Source: Dyella ginsengisoli LA-4 (GTDB lineage Bacteria; Pseudomonadota; Gammaproteobacteria; Xanthomonadales; Rhodanobacteraceae). From it: 38,159 nucleotides of DNA. Location of the stretch: positions 1 to 38,159 of the forward strand of contig NZ_AMSF01000077.1 of NCBI RefSeq assembly GCF_000334915.1. The letters run 5' to 3'. Below, one piece after another: positions 7,568 through 16,135 of this stretch. Below the pieces are notes generated by a model, which was not told the origin of the DNA, ran no database searches, and saw only the letters and a program-made list of their open reading frames with translations. Numbering within the stretch: position 1 is the first letter of the stretch; each line of letters starts with the position of its first letter. A program made the translations under genes and the position numbers.

Positions 7568-8487
7568 CACGGTGTCGGGCGTCCCAGTGTCGACGACAGC
7601 CGCGGGGCGCGCTGGCGTCGACGCAGCTTGACCACGAGGTCGATCGCCACGAACACCATCACCAGCGCGATGCCGCCGCGCGCACCCTGGTCGGTCGCCT
7701 CGGCCAGGAACATGCCACCGGTGGCGACCCACCAGCCGAGCAGCAACAGCCAGGCTGCGTCGAACGCGATATCCAGCCGGCGCAGGCGCACCGACCAGCG
7801 CCCCTGCGAAAGCGCCCGCGCCATCACCACGAAATGACCGATCCACAGCGGCAGCGCGAGCCAGGCACGCCCGTGCAGGAAGGCCGGATCGAACGCGAGC
7901 ACACCCGGCAGCGGCGGTGGCATGGCGTTCACCAGCCACGGCAGGCTGGTCATCCCGGCCACGCCCACCACGAAGCCGGCCAGGCCGAATGCCATCGCGC
8001 CGCGATGGACGCGTTCGGGGTCCACCAGGCGCGGGCTCCAGGCCGGCTTCGGCAGGCCGCGCTGACGCAGCCACGCCGACAGCAGCGAGAGCATCACCAT
8101 GAGGCCCGGCCACCACAGGGCACCCAGCCCCCAGCTCAGCCACCAGCGGGCGAACGACTCGCCGCGGAACACGCCGGGCAGCGTGAGCGCCCACTGCAGA
8201 CCGACACCGACCAGCGCCATCCAGGCGAAGGTACGGGTCTGCTCGGCGGGAACGATGACCAGGCCCGGAGCGCGATAGCGTGCGGCGACTTCCGCCGGCG
8301 TACCGAAGCCGCGCAGCAGCTCCAGCACCATGGCGTCGTCGGCCGACCGGCCCGCCTCGCGGGCGCGATCGTCGAGCATGTCGGCCAGCAGGCCACGCAG
8401 TTCCAGGTCGATGCCATCGCGCGCGCCGCCGGGAACCCGGCGCATCACGTCGGCCAGGTAGGCGTCGATCACCTCGTTCGGATTCAT
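7567..8487 (-). CDS. Multi-pass membrane protein of a PadR-linked operon
   Basis: 306 residues from the ATG at 8487, which overlaps the PadR stop as ATGA and follows GGAGGG. The N-terminal ~75 residues are soluble and helical (MNPNEVIDAYLADVMRRVP; LELRGLLADMLDDRA; MVLELLRGFGTPAEVAARY). This is the layout of the HAAS-type signalling region in membrane proteins paired with PadR regulators. About six hydrophobic segments follow (WMALVGVGLQWAL, LGALWWPGLMVMLSLLSAW, FGLAGFVVGVAGM and others). In other bacteria such PadR-HAAS pairs work as sensor/regulator modules, with the membrane protein modulating the regulator; applying that here is inference. No enzyme motif is visible. Confidence 0.8.
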   Translation of the reverse strand: MNPNEVIDAYLADVMRRVPGGARDGIDLELRGLLADMLDDRAREAGRSADDAMVLELLRGFGTPAEVAARYRAPGLVIVPAEQTRTFAWMALVGVGLQWALTLPGVFRGESFARWWLSWGLGALWWPGLMVMLSLLSAWLRQRGLPKPAWSPRLVDPERVHRGAMAFGLAGFVVGVAGMTSLPWLVNAMPPPLPGVLAFDPAFLHGRAWLALPLWIGHFVVMARALSQGRWSVRLRRLDIAFDAAWLLLLGWWVATGGMFLAEATDQGARGGIALVMVFVAIDLVVKLRRRQRAPRLSSTLGRPTP

Positions 8488-8831
8488 GTCGTCCCTCCCT
8501 CCAGCAGTCCGGCCATGGTTCCCGCCAGGGCGTTCCATGAAGCCGTCAGTTCGGCGAGCAGGCGCTCGCCGGCGTCGTTGAGCCGGTAATAGCGGCGAGG
8601 CGGGCCATCCTCGATGCGCCACTCGGAGGCGAGCAGGCCCTGCCCCTCCAGCCGCCGCAGCAGCGGATACAGCGTCCCTTCCTCGATCGGCATGCCGCGA
8701 ACGGCCAGCGCCTGGCGCAGCGAATAGCCGTACTGCACCTCCCGCAGCTGCGAGAGCACCGCCAGCACCAGGGCACCCCGCCGAAGTTCGAGTTCCAGCT
8801 TGGGTAGCGGATTGTCCTGCGGCTTGACCAT
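8484..8831 (-). CDS. PadR-family transcriptional regulator
   Basis: 115 residues from the ATG at 8831, preceded by GAGGTG at a suitable distance; an upstream in-frame ATG at 8864 falls on the promoter and is rejected. The winged helix is clear: LVLAVLSQLREVQYGYSLRQAL, then MPIEEGTLYPLLRRLEGQGLL and the wing SEWRIEDGPPRRYYRL. The short helical tail (ERLLAELTASWNALAGTMAGLL) is typical of PadR subfamily 2 dimers. It is the first gene of a three-gene unit of overlapping frames, probably autoregulated, with the next gene encoding its membrane partner. Confidence 0.93.
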   Translation of the reverse strand: MVKPQDNPLPKLELELRRGALVLAVLSQLREVQYGYSLRQALAVRGMPIEEGTLYPLLRRLEGQGLLASEWRIEDGPPRRYYRLNDAGERLLAELTASWNALAGTMAGLLEGGTT

Positions 8832-8855
8832 GCGACACCTCGTAGCGTGTGACGC

Positions 8856-8883
8856 ATCATACATAGAGTTACACAGTATGCAA
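8856..8883 (-). promoter_or_regulatory. Predicted promoter and operator of the PadR operon
   Basis: On the minus strand TTGCAT (8878-8883) and TATGAT (8856-8861) are separated by 16 bases, 25 bases upstream of the PadR start. ATAC and GTAT bracket a 21-base window inside it, a plausible PadR-type operator. Predicted by eye only. Confidence 0.5.
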
Positions 8884-8915
8884 GCGACGGCCGGCCCGAC
8901 CGTCAGGCAGCCGGC

Positions 8916-10718
8916 TCAGGCGGCCGGATCGAGCAGTTCGCCGGGCACCGCGGCGAGCCGGTGGAAGCCGAGCCGGCCGCGCTTGGCGTGACGCTTGGCG
9001 CGGGCGGCCAGGGTGGCGATCAGCTCCGGGCGGCGGGGCGCCTGCGCCGGCACCTGCACCGCGCCGATCGATACCGTGGTGAGCGCGAAGAACTGACGCG
9101 CGCCGCGGCGATCCTCGCCCTCGATGCCGCCCCGGGCGAGGTCTTCGTCATCGAACAGCGAGCGGGCGCGCTGGTTGAACTCGGCGATGATGTCCGTGCA
9201 GCGCGCCTCCCAGTCCCCGCTCTGGAACAGCACCATGAAATCGTCGCCGCCGATGTGGCCGACGAAGTCGTGGCGGGCGTCGATGCGCGCGGTGAGGATC
9301 GCCGCCAGCAGACGGATCATCTCGTCGCCGCGGAAGTAGCCGTACTGGTCGTTGAACGGCTTGAAGTCGTTGAGATCGACATAGGCCGCCACGAATGGCC
9401 GCTGCTCTCGCATCAGCCGCTCGATGTGCTCGGTGACCGGGATGTTCCCGGGCAGGAAGGTCAGTGGATTGGCGTAGCGCGCCGCCTCGATGCGCTGCTC
9501 GGTGACCCGCCGCACCAGCGACTCGCCGGTGCCCAGGCCGAGATAACACCCCTCGCGGGTGACGATGAAACCATCGGTGAGGTAGCGCTGGTCTTCGCCG
9601 CGCAGCACGTCGGTGAGGCTGTCCAGCGACTGCTGCTCGTCGCACAGCAGCGGCTCGGCGTGCATGAACACGGTGCACGGCTTGCGCCCGAACAGCTCGC
9701 GCGCGAACGGCTGCGCCATGCGCTCGGCGAACACGCGGCGGTTGATCAGGCCGACCGGGCGATCGTGCTCGGTCACCGCCACCGCATGCAGCGACTCGTG
9801 ACGGGCGAACAGCGCCACCACGTCGTCGTTGAGCTGGCTCGCATCGAGGTGGGGTGCGGCGATCACCATATGCCCGGCCCGCAGCGGTCGTTGCGTCACC
9901 GGTCCGCGCGGGCGCGGCGGCACCGGCACGGACTGGCTGCGGATCGCCTCGCGCGCCTCCGCGCTTACCTCGCCCACCAGGTGCGGCAGCGGCGAACCGA
10001 GCAGATAACCCTGCGCGTAGGTGATGCCCAGCTCGCGCAGCATGCGCAGATCCTCGGGCTGCTCCACGCCCTCGCCGACCAGCTCGGCGCCGAGGGTTTC
10101 GGCGACGCTGCACAGCGCGCGCACGATGGCGAGCTTCTCCGCGCTGCGCGCCAGCCCGTTGACCAGGTAACGATCGATCTTCACCGCCTCCGGATGCAGC
10201 TCGTTCCACATCTCGAAGTTGGAGTGGCCGTTGCCGAAATCGTCCAGCGCGATGCGCGCGCCGCGGGCGCGGAGGAAGCCCAGCGCATGGGCCAGCTCGG
10301 CCGGGTCCTCGACGATGTCGCGCTCGGTGATCTCCAAGGTGATGCGGTCCAGCCCCACGCCGGCCCCGGCCAGCACCGCGATCACCTGGTCCGGCTGCAG
10401 CCCGCCATGCAGGATCGCCTGCGCGCTCAGGTTCACCAGCAGCCGACCGTGGCCGCCCTGCGCCGCGAACGCGCCGCACACGGTGCGCGCCGCCAGCAGC
10501 TCGAATTCGCCCAGCCGCCCCCTGGCGCGGGCCAGGTCGAGCATGTCCAGCACGCTGAGGCCGCTGGCCGACTCGGCCGGGCGGCTCAATCCCTCGTGGG
10601 CGACCACCGCCAGCGTGTCCAGCCGCACGATGGGCTGGAACACCGCGCGCAGACCGGCGCCGCCGGTAGCCAGGTCCAGCAGCGAGCAACCGCGTTCGTG
10701 GCCGGACGCCGGATTCAT
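8916..10718 (-). CDS. EAL-CBS-GGDEF protein (likely c-di-GMP phosphodiesterase)
   Basis: A 600-residue soluble protein with the EAL domain first. The signature is EGL (42-44) rather than EAL, and the other catalytic positions are kept: NLS (96-98), EIT (129-131), DD (159-160), K180 in VKID, GEGVE (215-219) and Q236. Residues ~283-400 are a CBS pair (LFARHESLHAVAVTEHDRPVGLINR; LTDGFIVTREGCYLGLG), likely to bind an adenine nucleotide. The C-terminal GGDEF domain has VDLNDFKPFND but a GGDDF loop (490-494), so diguanylate cyclase activity is doubtful and it may only bind GTP. It starts 13 bases after the chemoreceptor stop, so the receptor and this enzyme form an operon. The architecture is known in Xanthomonadales and Pseudomonas. 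Confidence 0.95.
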   Translation of the reverse strand: MNPASGHERGCSLLDLATGGAGLRAVFQPIVRLDTLAVVAHEGLSRPAESASGLSVLDMLDLARARGRLGEFELLAARTVCGAFAAQGGHGRLLVNLSAQAILHGGLQPDQVIAVLAGAGVGLDRITLEITERDIVEDPAELAHALGFLRARGARIALDDFGNGHSNFEMWNELHPEAVKIDRYLVNGLARSAEKLAIVRALCSVAETLGAELVGEGVEQPEDLRMLRELGITYAQGYLLGSPLPHLVGEVSAEAREAIRSQSVPVPPRPRGPVTQRPLRAGHMVIAAPHLDASQLNDDVVALFARHESLHAVAVTEHDRPVGLINRRVFAERMAQPFARELFGRKPCTVFMHAEPLLCDEQQSLDSLTDVLRGEDQRYLTDGFIVTREGCYLGLGTGESLVRRVTEQRIEAARYANPLTFLPGNIPVTEHIERLMREQRPFVAAYVDLNDFKPFNDQYGYFRGDEMIRLLAAILTARIDARHDFVGHIGGDDFMVLFQSGDWEARCTDIIAEFNQRARSLFDDEDLARGGIEGEDRRGARQFFALTTVSIGAVQVPAQAPRRPELIATLAARAKRHAKRGRLGFHRLAAVPGELLDPAA

Positions 10719-10731
10719 CGCACCCCCGGCC

Positions 10732-12354
10732 TCAGGCCGTTGCCTCGTCGACGACCGTCGACGCGCGCGACGCTTCCGATACCGCCGCCTCGATGCCCGG
10801 CAGGCGGAAGAAATCCACGTCGCGCACCAGCGCGGTCACCGATTCCAGCATGGCCCGGCTCGCCGCCGCGGCCTGCTCGCCGAGCGCGGCGTTTTCCTGG
10901 GTCATCGCGTCCATTGCGATCACCGCCTGACTGGCGGCGGCGATCTCGTCGGACTGGCTGCGGCCGGCGGCGAGGATCACCGTGACCGTTTCGGCCAGGC
11001 GCTCGACGCTGTGGCCGATGCTGTCGATCACTTCGCCGGTGCGGTTCACCCGCGCCAGCCCGACCCGGACCGCTTCCTCGCTTTCGGCAACCAGCCCGCG
11101 GATGTCGCGCGCGGCCTCGGAGCAGCGCTGCGCCAGTTCGCGCACTTCGCTGGCGACCACGCCGAAGCCCCTGCCGTGCTCACCGGCACGCGCCGCCTCG
11201 ACCGCCGCATTCAACGCGAGCAGGCGCGTCTGGAAGGCGACCTGGTCGATCAGGTCGAGCATCTCGCCGACGCTGCGGCTGGTGGTCTCGATCGCCCCCA
11301 TCGAGCCGATCGCCTCGCCGACCGCGGTCCGGCCGAGCCCGGCCTGGGTCCGCGCCTCGGCCACCGCACGATCGGCCTGGATGCCGTGCTCGCGATGTCC
11401 CGCCAGCGTGGCGGCGACGCGGGACATCGCGCCGGAGGTCTGCTCCAGCCGCATCGCCTGCAGTTCGGTGCGCTGGCTCAGTGCGTCGTTGCCGTCGGCC
11501 ATGCTCGATGCACCCTGGTCGAGCTCGGCGGCACGCTGGCGCACCCTGCCAACCACCTGCGCCAGCTGCCGGTCCATGCCCTTGAGGCCTTGCAGCAGGC
11601 GACCGATCTCGTCGTCATGGCCAGGATCGACCGGCACGCCCAGCGCGCCCTCGGTGATCCGCGCCGTCACCTGCGTGGCCGCCGCCAGCCGCCCGGTGAG
11701 CTGGCGCAGGATGCGCAGGTCCATCCACAGCGTGAGCCCCAGCGCCGCCAGCGCCACGACGATCAGCACGTACAAGCCGGTGCGGTTGATCCGGTGCTGC
11801 GTGGCGGCGGCAGCCTGGCCATCGTCCAGCGCCGCGGCGAACAGGTTCGAGAAGTCGCTCTTCAGCGGTCCATAGGCGTCCTGCACATCGTTGGACACCT
11901 TCAGCCGACCCAGGTCGAACTGCTCGGCCTCGAGCAGCTGCATGGTGTCGTCCACCGCATGGTCGAACGCCGCGCTGTGCGCATCGACCAGCGCCAGCGC
12001 CTTGTGCTGGCGGGTACCGAAGCCGCTGTCCCCGAGCCGCTTGCGGTACCTGGCGATGTCCATGCGGCGCGCCTTGATCAGCGTCCTGGCATCGTCCACC
12101 GACGAGGGCAGCTCGGTGAGCGCCGCATGGGTGAGCGTCTGCAGCACCTCGTTGGCATCGTTCTGGATGCGCCCCACCGCCGACACCGGCGCCAGCGTCT
12201 CGGACACCACGCCCTGCAGCCGCGCGTCCGAGCGGCTGAGCAGCCCGGCCGAGATCGCCAGCACCAGCAGCAACAGCGCGACGGTGCCGGCGAGACGGGC
12301 GATCAGGCGGGTGCCGAACGAGGACAGCGAGGGGAGAGACAGGCGCGGAAGCAT
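10732..12354 (-). CDS. Methyl-accepting chemotaxis protein with divergent tip
   Basis: A 540-residue chemoreceptor from the ATG at 12354; an in-frame GTG at 12399 lies inside the predicted promoter and is rejected. TM1 is at ~13-37 ([19 protein letters not shown]), followed by a four-helix-like sensor ~40-180, TM2 ~187-207 and HAMP. The tip reads [23 protein letters not shown]: the usual E of DEIAFQTN is Q, and the usual N is R. The signalling part is shortened and has few Glu/Gln adaptation pairs in the N-helix ([20 protein letters not shown]). The C-terminus has no WxxF tether. It is the first gene of an operon with the EAL-CBS-GGDEF protein, which hints that its output is c-di-GMP control as well as, or instead of, CheA. 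The ligand is unknown. Confidence 0.93.
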   Translation of the reverse strand: MLPRLSLPSLSSFGTRLIARLAGTVALLLLVLAISAGLLSRSDARLQGVVSETLAPVSAVGRIQNDANEVLQTLTHAALTELPSSVDDARTLIKARRMDIARYRKRLGDSGFGTRQHKALALVDAHSAAFDHAVDDTMQLLEAEQFDLGRLKVSNDVQDAYGPLKSDFSNLFAAALDDGQAAAATQHRINRTGLYVLIVVALAALGLTLWMDLRILRQLTGRLAAATQVTARITEGALGVPVDPGHDDEIGRLLQGLKGMDRQLAQVVGRVRQRAAELDQGASSMADGNDALSQRTELQAMRLEQTSGAMSRVAATLAGHREHGIQADRAVAEARTQAGLGRTAVGEAIGSMGAIETTSRSVGEMLDLIDQVAFQTRLLALNAAVEAARAGEHGRGFGVVASEVRELAQRCSEAARDIRGLVAESEEAVRVGLARVNRTGEVIDSIGHSVERLAETVTVILAAGRSQSDEIAAASQAVIAMDAMTQENAALGEQAAAASRAMLESVTALVRDVDFFRLPGIEAAVSEASRASTVVDEATA

Positions 12355-12382
12355 GGGATGGCCGGCAGTCGAGGACGTGCGC

Positions 12383-12410
12383 TTAGCGGCGGGCGACACC
12401 GGAAACTTGA
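12383..12410 (-). promoter_or_regulatory. Candidate sigma-28 (FliA) promoter of the chemoreceptor operon
   Basis: On the minus strand TCAAGTTT (12403-12410) and GCCGCTAA (12383-12390) are separated by 12 bases. The FliA consensus is TAAAGTTT, 11 bases, GCCGATAA, so this matches 7 of 8 at each box with one extra spacer base. It ends about 28 bases before the ATG at 12354. Confidence 0.55.
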
Positions 12411-12554
12411 GCGAAATTTCCCATATTTCTCTTTTATTTCAATATCTTGCACGATACATGACAGGCCATCCATGTTCCTGTCGAAACCACGCCGCGCAGC
12501 CACGCAGCGCTGCATGCTCGCGCGGTCCGGCTGCATTTTTGTGACGCGGCGTGC

Positions 12555-13931
12555 TCAGCCGGCGGCGCGGGGCAGGCTCACGCGCACGGACAGGCCGCGA
12601 CCCCATGGGGCATCGAGCAGCTCGATGCTGGCGCCGTGCAGTTCGGCCACGCGCTGCACGATGGACAGGCCCACGCCATAGCCCTCGTTGTGTCCGCCCG
12701 GCTCGCGATGGAAGCGGGCGAACACTTCGTCCCGCCGCTCCGGCGGGATGCCGGGGCCGTCGTCGGTGACCTCGATCAGCACGGTGGTGCCGGTCTGTCC
12801 CAGCGCGAGCAGCACGTGACCGCCCTCGGAGACGTGCCGCAGGGCGTTGTCGACCAGGTTGCGGATCAGCGCCAGCAGACCCGCGGCATAGCCGCTCACG
12901 CAGACCGGTGTATCGGGCACTTCCAGCGACACGTCCACGCGACGCTCGCCGATCACCGGCGCAAGCTCCTCGATCACCTCGCCGGCCAGCGGCACCAGGT
13001 CGACCGGCTCGCGCGGCCGCTCGACGGCACCGGCCTCCAGGCGTGCCAGCACCAGCAACTGCTCGACCCGGCGCGCCAACCCGTTCAGCGCCTGCTGCGC
13101 CTGGCCGAGCGCGGCGTCGGCATCGGCCGGGTCGGCATTGCCGATCGCCCCCTCCACGCTGATCAGGCTGGTGGTCAGCGGGGTGCGCAGCTCGTGCGCG
13201 ACGTCGGCGCTGAAGCGGCGCTCGCGCTCCAGCGCATCCTCCAGCCGCGCGAGCTGGGTGTTGAGTGCCTGCACCACCGGGCGCAGCTCGGTCGGGGCAG
13301 CCTCGAGCGCCACCGGCTCGCGACTGCCGGGCGCGCGCGCGGCCAGCCCGTCGGCCAGCCGGTCCAGCGGACGCAGCCCGCGACGCACCGCCCAGCCCAC
13401 CAGCAACGCGATCAGCGGCAGGCCGACCACCACCAGCAGCGCGTGGTCCAGCCACAGCGCACGCAGGATGTCGTGGCGACTGTCGTAGCGTTCGCCGGCC
13501 ACGATGCACGCGCCGGCCGGCACGTCGCAGGTGCGGTAGGTGCGCCAGCGATAGCCCTGCCACTCGATGTCGGCGAAACCGTCGGCGGTCGTCGCCTGCA
13601 CCGGCAGAGAGGCGAAGTTGGCGGTGGCCAGGCGCACCCGGCCGTCGCGGTCGATCACCTGGAAGGCGACCTCGGACTCGAACGTATGGCGCGACTGCGG
13701 CAGCGTCGCCGGGGAGTGACCCGAGGGCGCCGTGCCGGCCAGCGCATCGATGCCGGCACCTCGCACCATCAGCTGCAGCACGTGGGCGGCCTGCGCCAGC
13801 CGTCCGTCGGCCAGCTCGTCCATCTCGCGCAGCGTGATGCGCATGCTGAACAGGCCCAGCGGCACCAGCACCGCCACCAGCGCGCCGATCACCAGCCAGC
13901 GCAGTCGCCAGCGCAGGCTCGTCGGCCTCAT
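12555..13931 (-). CDS. Two-component sensor histidine kinase (QseC/PmrB-like)
   Basis: A 458-residue kinase. TM1 is at ~10-31 and TM2 at ~162-183, enclosing a periplasmic sensor of ~130 residues with two cysteines (TCDVPAGACIV) that may form a disulfide. A short HAMP follows. The dimerisation helix carries the phospho-acceptor H246 in RRFSADVAHELRTPLT. The catalytic domain has the N box (LIRNLVDNALRHV), the G1 box (DDGPGIP), the F box (FARFHRE) and the G2 box (GYGVGLSIV). Its ATG overlaps the regulator stop as ATGA, so the pair is translationally coupled. QseC/PmrB/TctE-type kinases sense cations, peptides or organic acids; which one applies here cannot be read. It likely controls the divergent RND efflux operon. 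Confidence 0.95.
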   Translation of the reverse strand: MRPTSLRWRLRWLVIGALVAVLVPLGLFSMRITLREMDELADGRLAQAAHVLQLMVRGAGIDALAGTAPSGHSPATLPQSRHTFESEVAFQVIDRDGRVRLATANFASLPVQATTADGFADIEWQGYRWRTYRTCDVPAGACIVAGERYDSRHDILRALWLDHALLVVVGLPLIALLVGWAVRRGLRPLDRLADGLAARAPGSREPVALEAAPTELRPVVQALNTQLARLEDALERERRFSADVAHELRTPLTTSLISVEGAIGNADPADADAALGQAQQALNGLARRVEQLLVLARLEAGAVERPREPVDLVPLAGEVIEELAPVIGERRVDVSLEVPDTPVCVSGYAAGLLALIRNLVDNALRHVSEGGHVLLALGQTGTTVLIEVTDDGPGIPPERRDEVFARFHREPGGHNEGYGVGLSIVQRVAELHGASIELLDAPWGRGLSVRVSLPRAAG

Positions 13932-14593
13932 GCCGGTTCCCGCGGCATCATGTAGCCGAAGCCGCGCACGGTCTGCACCGCGTCGGCGCCGAGCTTGCGG
14001 CGCAGCGAATGCATCAGCACCTCCAGCGCGCCGCGCCCGACCGCGTTGTCGAAACCGTAGATGGAGTTCTCCAGCGTCTCGCGCCGCACGATGTGGCCGG
14101 CGCGTTCCATCAGTGCCTGCAGCAGGGCGAACTCGCGGCGGGTGAGGTCCAGGCGTTCGCCGCGATAGCTGACCTCGGCGCTGCCCAGGTCCATGCTGAT
14201 CGTCCCCACCTCCAGCCGGTTCGCCGCCACCCCATGGTGGCGGCGCGAGACCGAGCGGATCCGCGCGGCCAGCTCGTCGAGGTGGAATGGCTTGACCAGG
14301 TAGTCGTCGGCGCCGGCGTCCAGCCCGCTGACCCGAGCCTCCACGCTGTCGCGGGCAGTCATCACGATCACCGGCGTGGCGACCTTCTGCCGCCGTGCCT
14401 CGCGCAGCACTTCCAGCCCGTCGCGGCGAGGCAGGCCCAGGTCCAGCAGCACCAGGTCGGCGCTGCCGTCGGCGAGGCCGGCGATCGCCGACTGGCCGTC
14501 ACGCAGCCAGGTGACCGTGTAGGCGAGCCGCTCCAGCGCGCGCTGGATGGCGGCGCCCAGTTGCGGATCGTCCTCGACCAGAAGGATGTGCAC
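13928..14593 (-). CDS. OmpR/PhoB-family response regulator
   Basis: 221 residues from the GTG at 14593, which follows GAGGG and starts directly at the receiver sequence (VHILLVEDD); the frame is open up to 14641 without a better site. Receiver: acidic pair D8-D9, phospho-acceptor D51 (LLDLGLPRRDG), T79 and K101 (YLVKPF). The winged-helix DNA-binding domain occupies ~125-218 (LTRREFALLQALMERAGHIV; VLMHSLRRKLG; VQTVRGFGYML-like end GFGYMMP). The gene is the first of the pair with the kinase and is divergent from the TolC gene, with ~160 bases between them. It is therefore the obvious candidate regulator of both operons. Confidence 0.95.
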   Translation of the reverse strand: MHILLVEDDPQLGAAIQRALERLAYTVTWLRDGQSAIAGLADGSADLVLLDLGLPRRDGLEVLREARRQKVATPVIVMTARDSVEARVSGLDAGADDYLVKPFHLDELAARIRSVSRRHHGVAANRLEVGTISMDLGSAEVSYRGERLDLTRREFALLQALMERAGHIVRRETLENSIYGFDNAVGRGALEVLMHSLRRKLGADAVQTVRGFGYMMPREPA

Positions 14594-14669
14594 GCGTTGC
14601 CCTCGTCTGTCCCACATCGTTGCGGCGATCCGGGGAACCATGCCGCATCAACCTTCGAACAAGCTTAAT

Positions 14670-14686
14670 GCCGGCCCGGGGCCGGC
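14670..14686. promoter_or_regulatory. Perfect palindrome in the divergent efflux/regulator promoter region
   Basis: GCCGGCCC G GGGCCGGC is an 8-bp perfect inverted repeat with one central base. It lies between the response regulator and the TolC gene. It may be a regulator-binding site or only GC-rich chance; no direct-repeat box typical of PmrA/QseB was identified. Confidence 0.3.
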
Positions 14687-14752
14687 CCTGTCGCTAAGGT
14701 GATCCGAAGACAGGCCCGCTAGCGTGACCGTTTTCGATCGCGGACACCACGC

Positions 14753-16135
14753 ATGCCCCGCCCCGCTTCCGCGCCACCGTTGGCCCGCCTGCCCTGGCTG
14801 CTGGCCGCCGCGCTGCTCGCCGGTTGCGCCAGCTATCACGCCCGGCCGCTGCCGGACCAGGCTGGCGCGCACCGCGTCGCCGACCTCGCCGCCCCCGCGC
14901 CGCCGCACTGGCTGCCGGCACATCGCTTCGATCCTTCCGATGGGCTGGACGTGACCGAGGTGGCCACGCTGGCCATCGCCAACAACCCGGACCTGCGCAC
15001 GCAGCGCGACGCACTCGGTGTCGCCCGCGCCCAGGCTTTCGCCGCCGGACTGCTGCCCGACCCGCAGCTCGACGCCTCGATGGACTTCCCGCGGCACGGC
15101 GGTGCGGGCCTCACCAACGCGTTCGGCCTCGGGCTCAGTGCCGACATCACCTCGCTGCTGATGCGCTCCTCGCGCGTGGCGGTGGCCCGCCAGCAGTCGC
15201 GGCAGGTCAACCTCGACCTGCTCTGGGCCGAGTGGCAGACCGTGGCGCAGGCGCGCCTGCTGTTCGACCAGGTAAAGGCGCTACGCGCGAAGCAGGCCGC
15301 ACTGGACGCCGAGCAGACCGCGCTGGCGCCGCTGGATGCGCGCGTGCAGGCCGCCCTGCGCGCCGGCAACCTCACCCACGACCAGGCCAGCGCGGGTCTC
15401 AACGCCCTGTCCGACGTGCGCCAGCAACGGGCCGACAACGCGCTGGCACTGCATCAGGCCGAGGCCGACCTGCACCACCTGCTGGGACTGGCGCCCGAAG
15501 CGCCGCTGCGGCTGGTCGGTCCGGCCTACGATGCCACGCCCACGACGACGCAGGTCGACGCCGCGCTGGCCGCGCTGCCGCAGCGTCGTCCCGACCTGCT
15601 CGCGCTGCAGGCCGGCTACGCGGCGCAGGAGGCCTCGCTGCGGGCGGCGATTCGCGCGCAGTTCCCGGCGATCACGCTGGGCGTGAACACCGCACGCGAC
15701 ACCAGCGCGGTCTACACCAACGGCTTCAGCCTCGGCATCACGCTGCCGCTGTTCGACCGCAACCGCGGCAACATCGCGATCGAAACCGCCACCCGCGAGC
15801 AACTGCGCGACGACTACCGCAGCCGCCTGCTCGCCGCACACGGCGACATCCGCCACCTGCAGGCCGACCTGGCCACGCTGGACGCACGCCTGACCACATT
15901 GAGCCGCCATGCACAGGCACTCGACGCCGGCCGCGCAGCCGCCGAAGCCGCGTGGGCCCGCGGCGACCTCGACTGGCCGACCTGGCTCAGCCTGCGCGGC
16001 AACGCGCTGGCGGCCGACCTCGCCCTGATCGACCTGCGCCAGCAGCGCGGCACCGACGCCATCGCGCTCGAAGCGCTGCTCGGCAACACCGATCTGGCCA
16101 CTCCTTCCGACGACCGCAAGGCCGCGACGCCATGA
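14753..16135 (+). CDS. TolC-family outer-membrane lipoprotein of an RND efflux system
   Basis: 460 residues. The N-terminal signal ends in a lipobox (LLAGC, Cys at ~24), so it is acylated and outer-membrane anchored. The mature part has two long repeats of TolC-type helical hairpins: VTEVATLAIANNPDLRTQRDALGVARAQ and YAAQEASLRAAIRAQFPAITLGVN. Each is followed by a beta strand segment (GLGLSADITSLL; FSLGITLPLFDRNRGN). LPLFDRNRGNI is a common signature in CusC/CzcC-type factors. This gives the outer channel of a tripartite pump. Its stop overlaps the adaptor start (ATGA), so this is the first gene of the operon. Confidence 0.93.
   Translation: MPRPASAPPLARLPWLLAAALLAGCASYHARPLPDQAGAHRVADLAAPAPPHWLPAHRFDPSDGLDVTEVATLAIANNPDLRTQRDALGVARAQAFAAGLLPDPQLDASMDFPRHGGAGLTNAFGLGLSADITSLLMRSSRVAVARQQSRQVNLDLLWAEWQTVAQARLLFDQVKALRAKQAALDAEQTALAPLDARVQAALRAGNLTHDQASAGLNALSDVRQQRADNALALHQAEADLHHLLGLAPEAPLRLVGPAYDATPTTTQVDAALAALPQRRPDLLALQAGYAAQEASLRAAIRAQFPAITLGVNTARDTSAVYTNGFSLGITLPLFDRNRGNIAIETATREQLRDDYRSRLLAAHGDIRHLQADLATLDARLTTLSRHAQALDAGRAAAEAAWARGDLDWPTWLSLRGNALAADLALIDLRQQRGTDAIALEALLGNTDLATPSDDRKAATP

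Noticed and set aside
8961-12681. Two long plus-strand open frames opposite the EAL-CBS-GGDEF and chemoreceptor genes
   Set aside because: Mirror of the true minus-strand genes; no domains.
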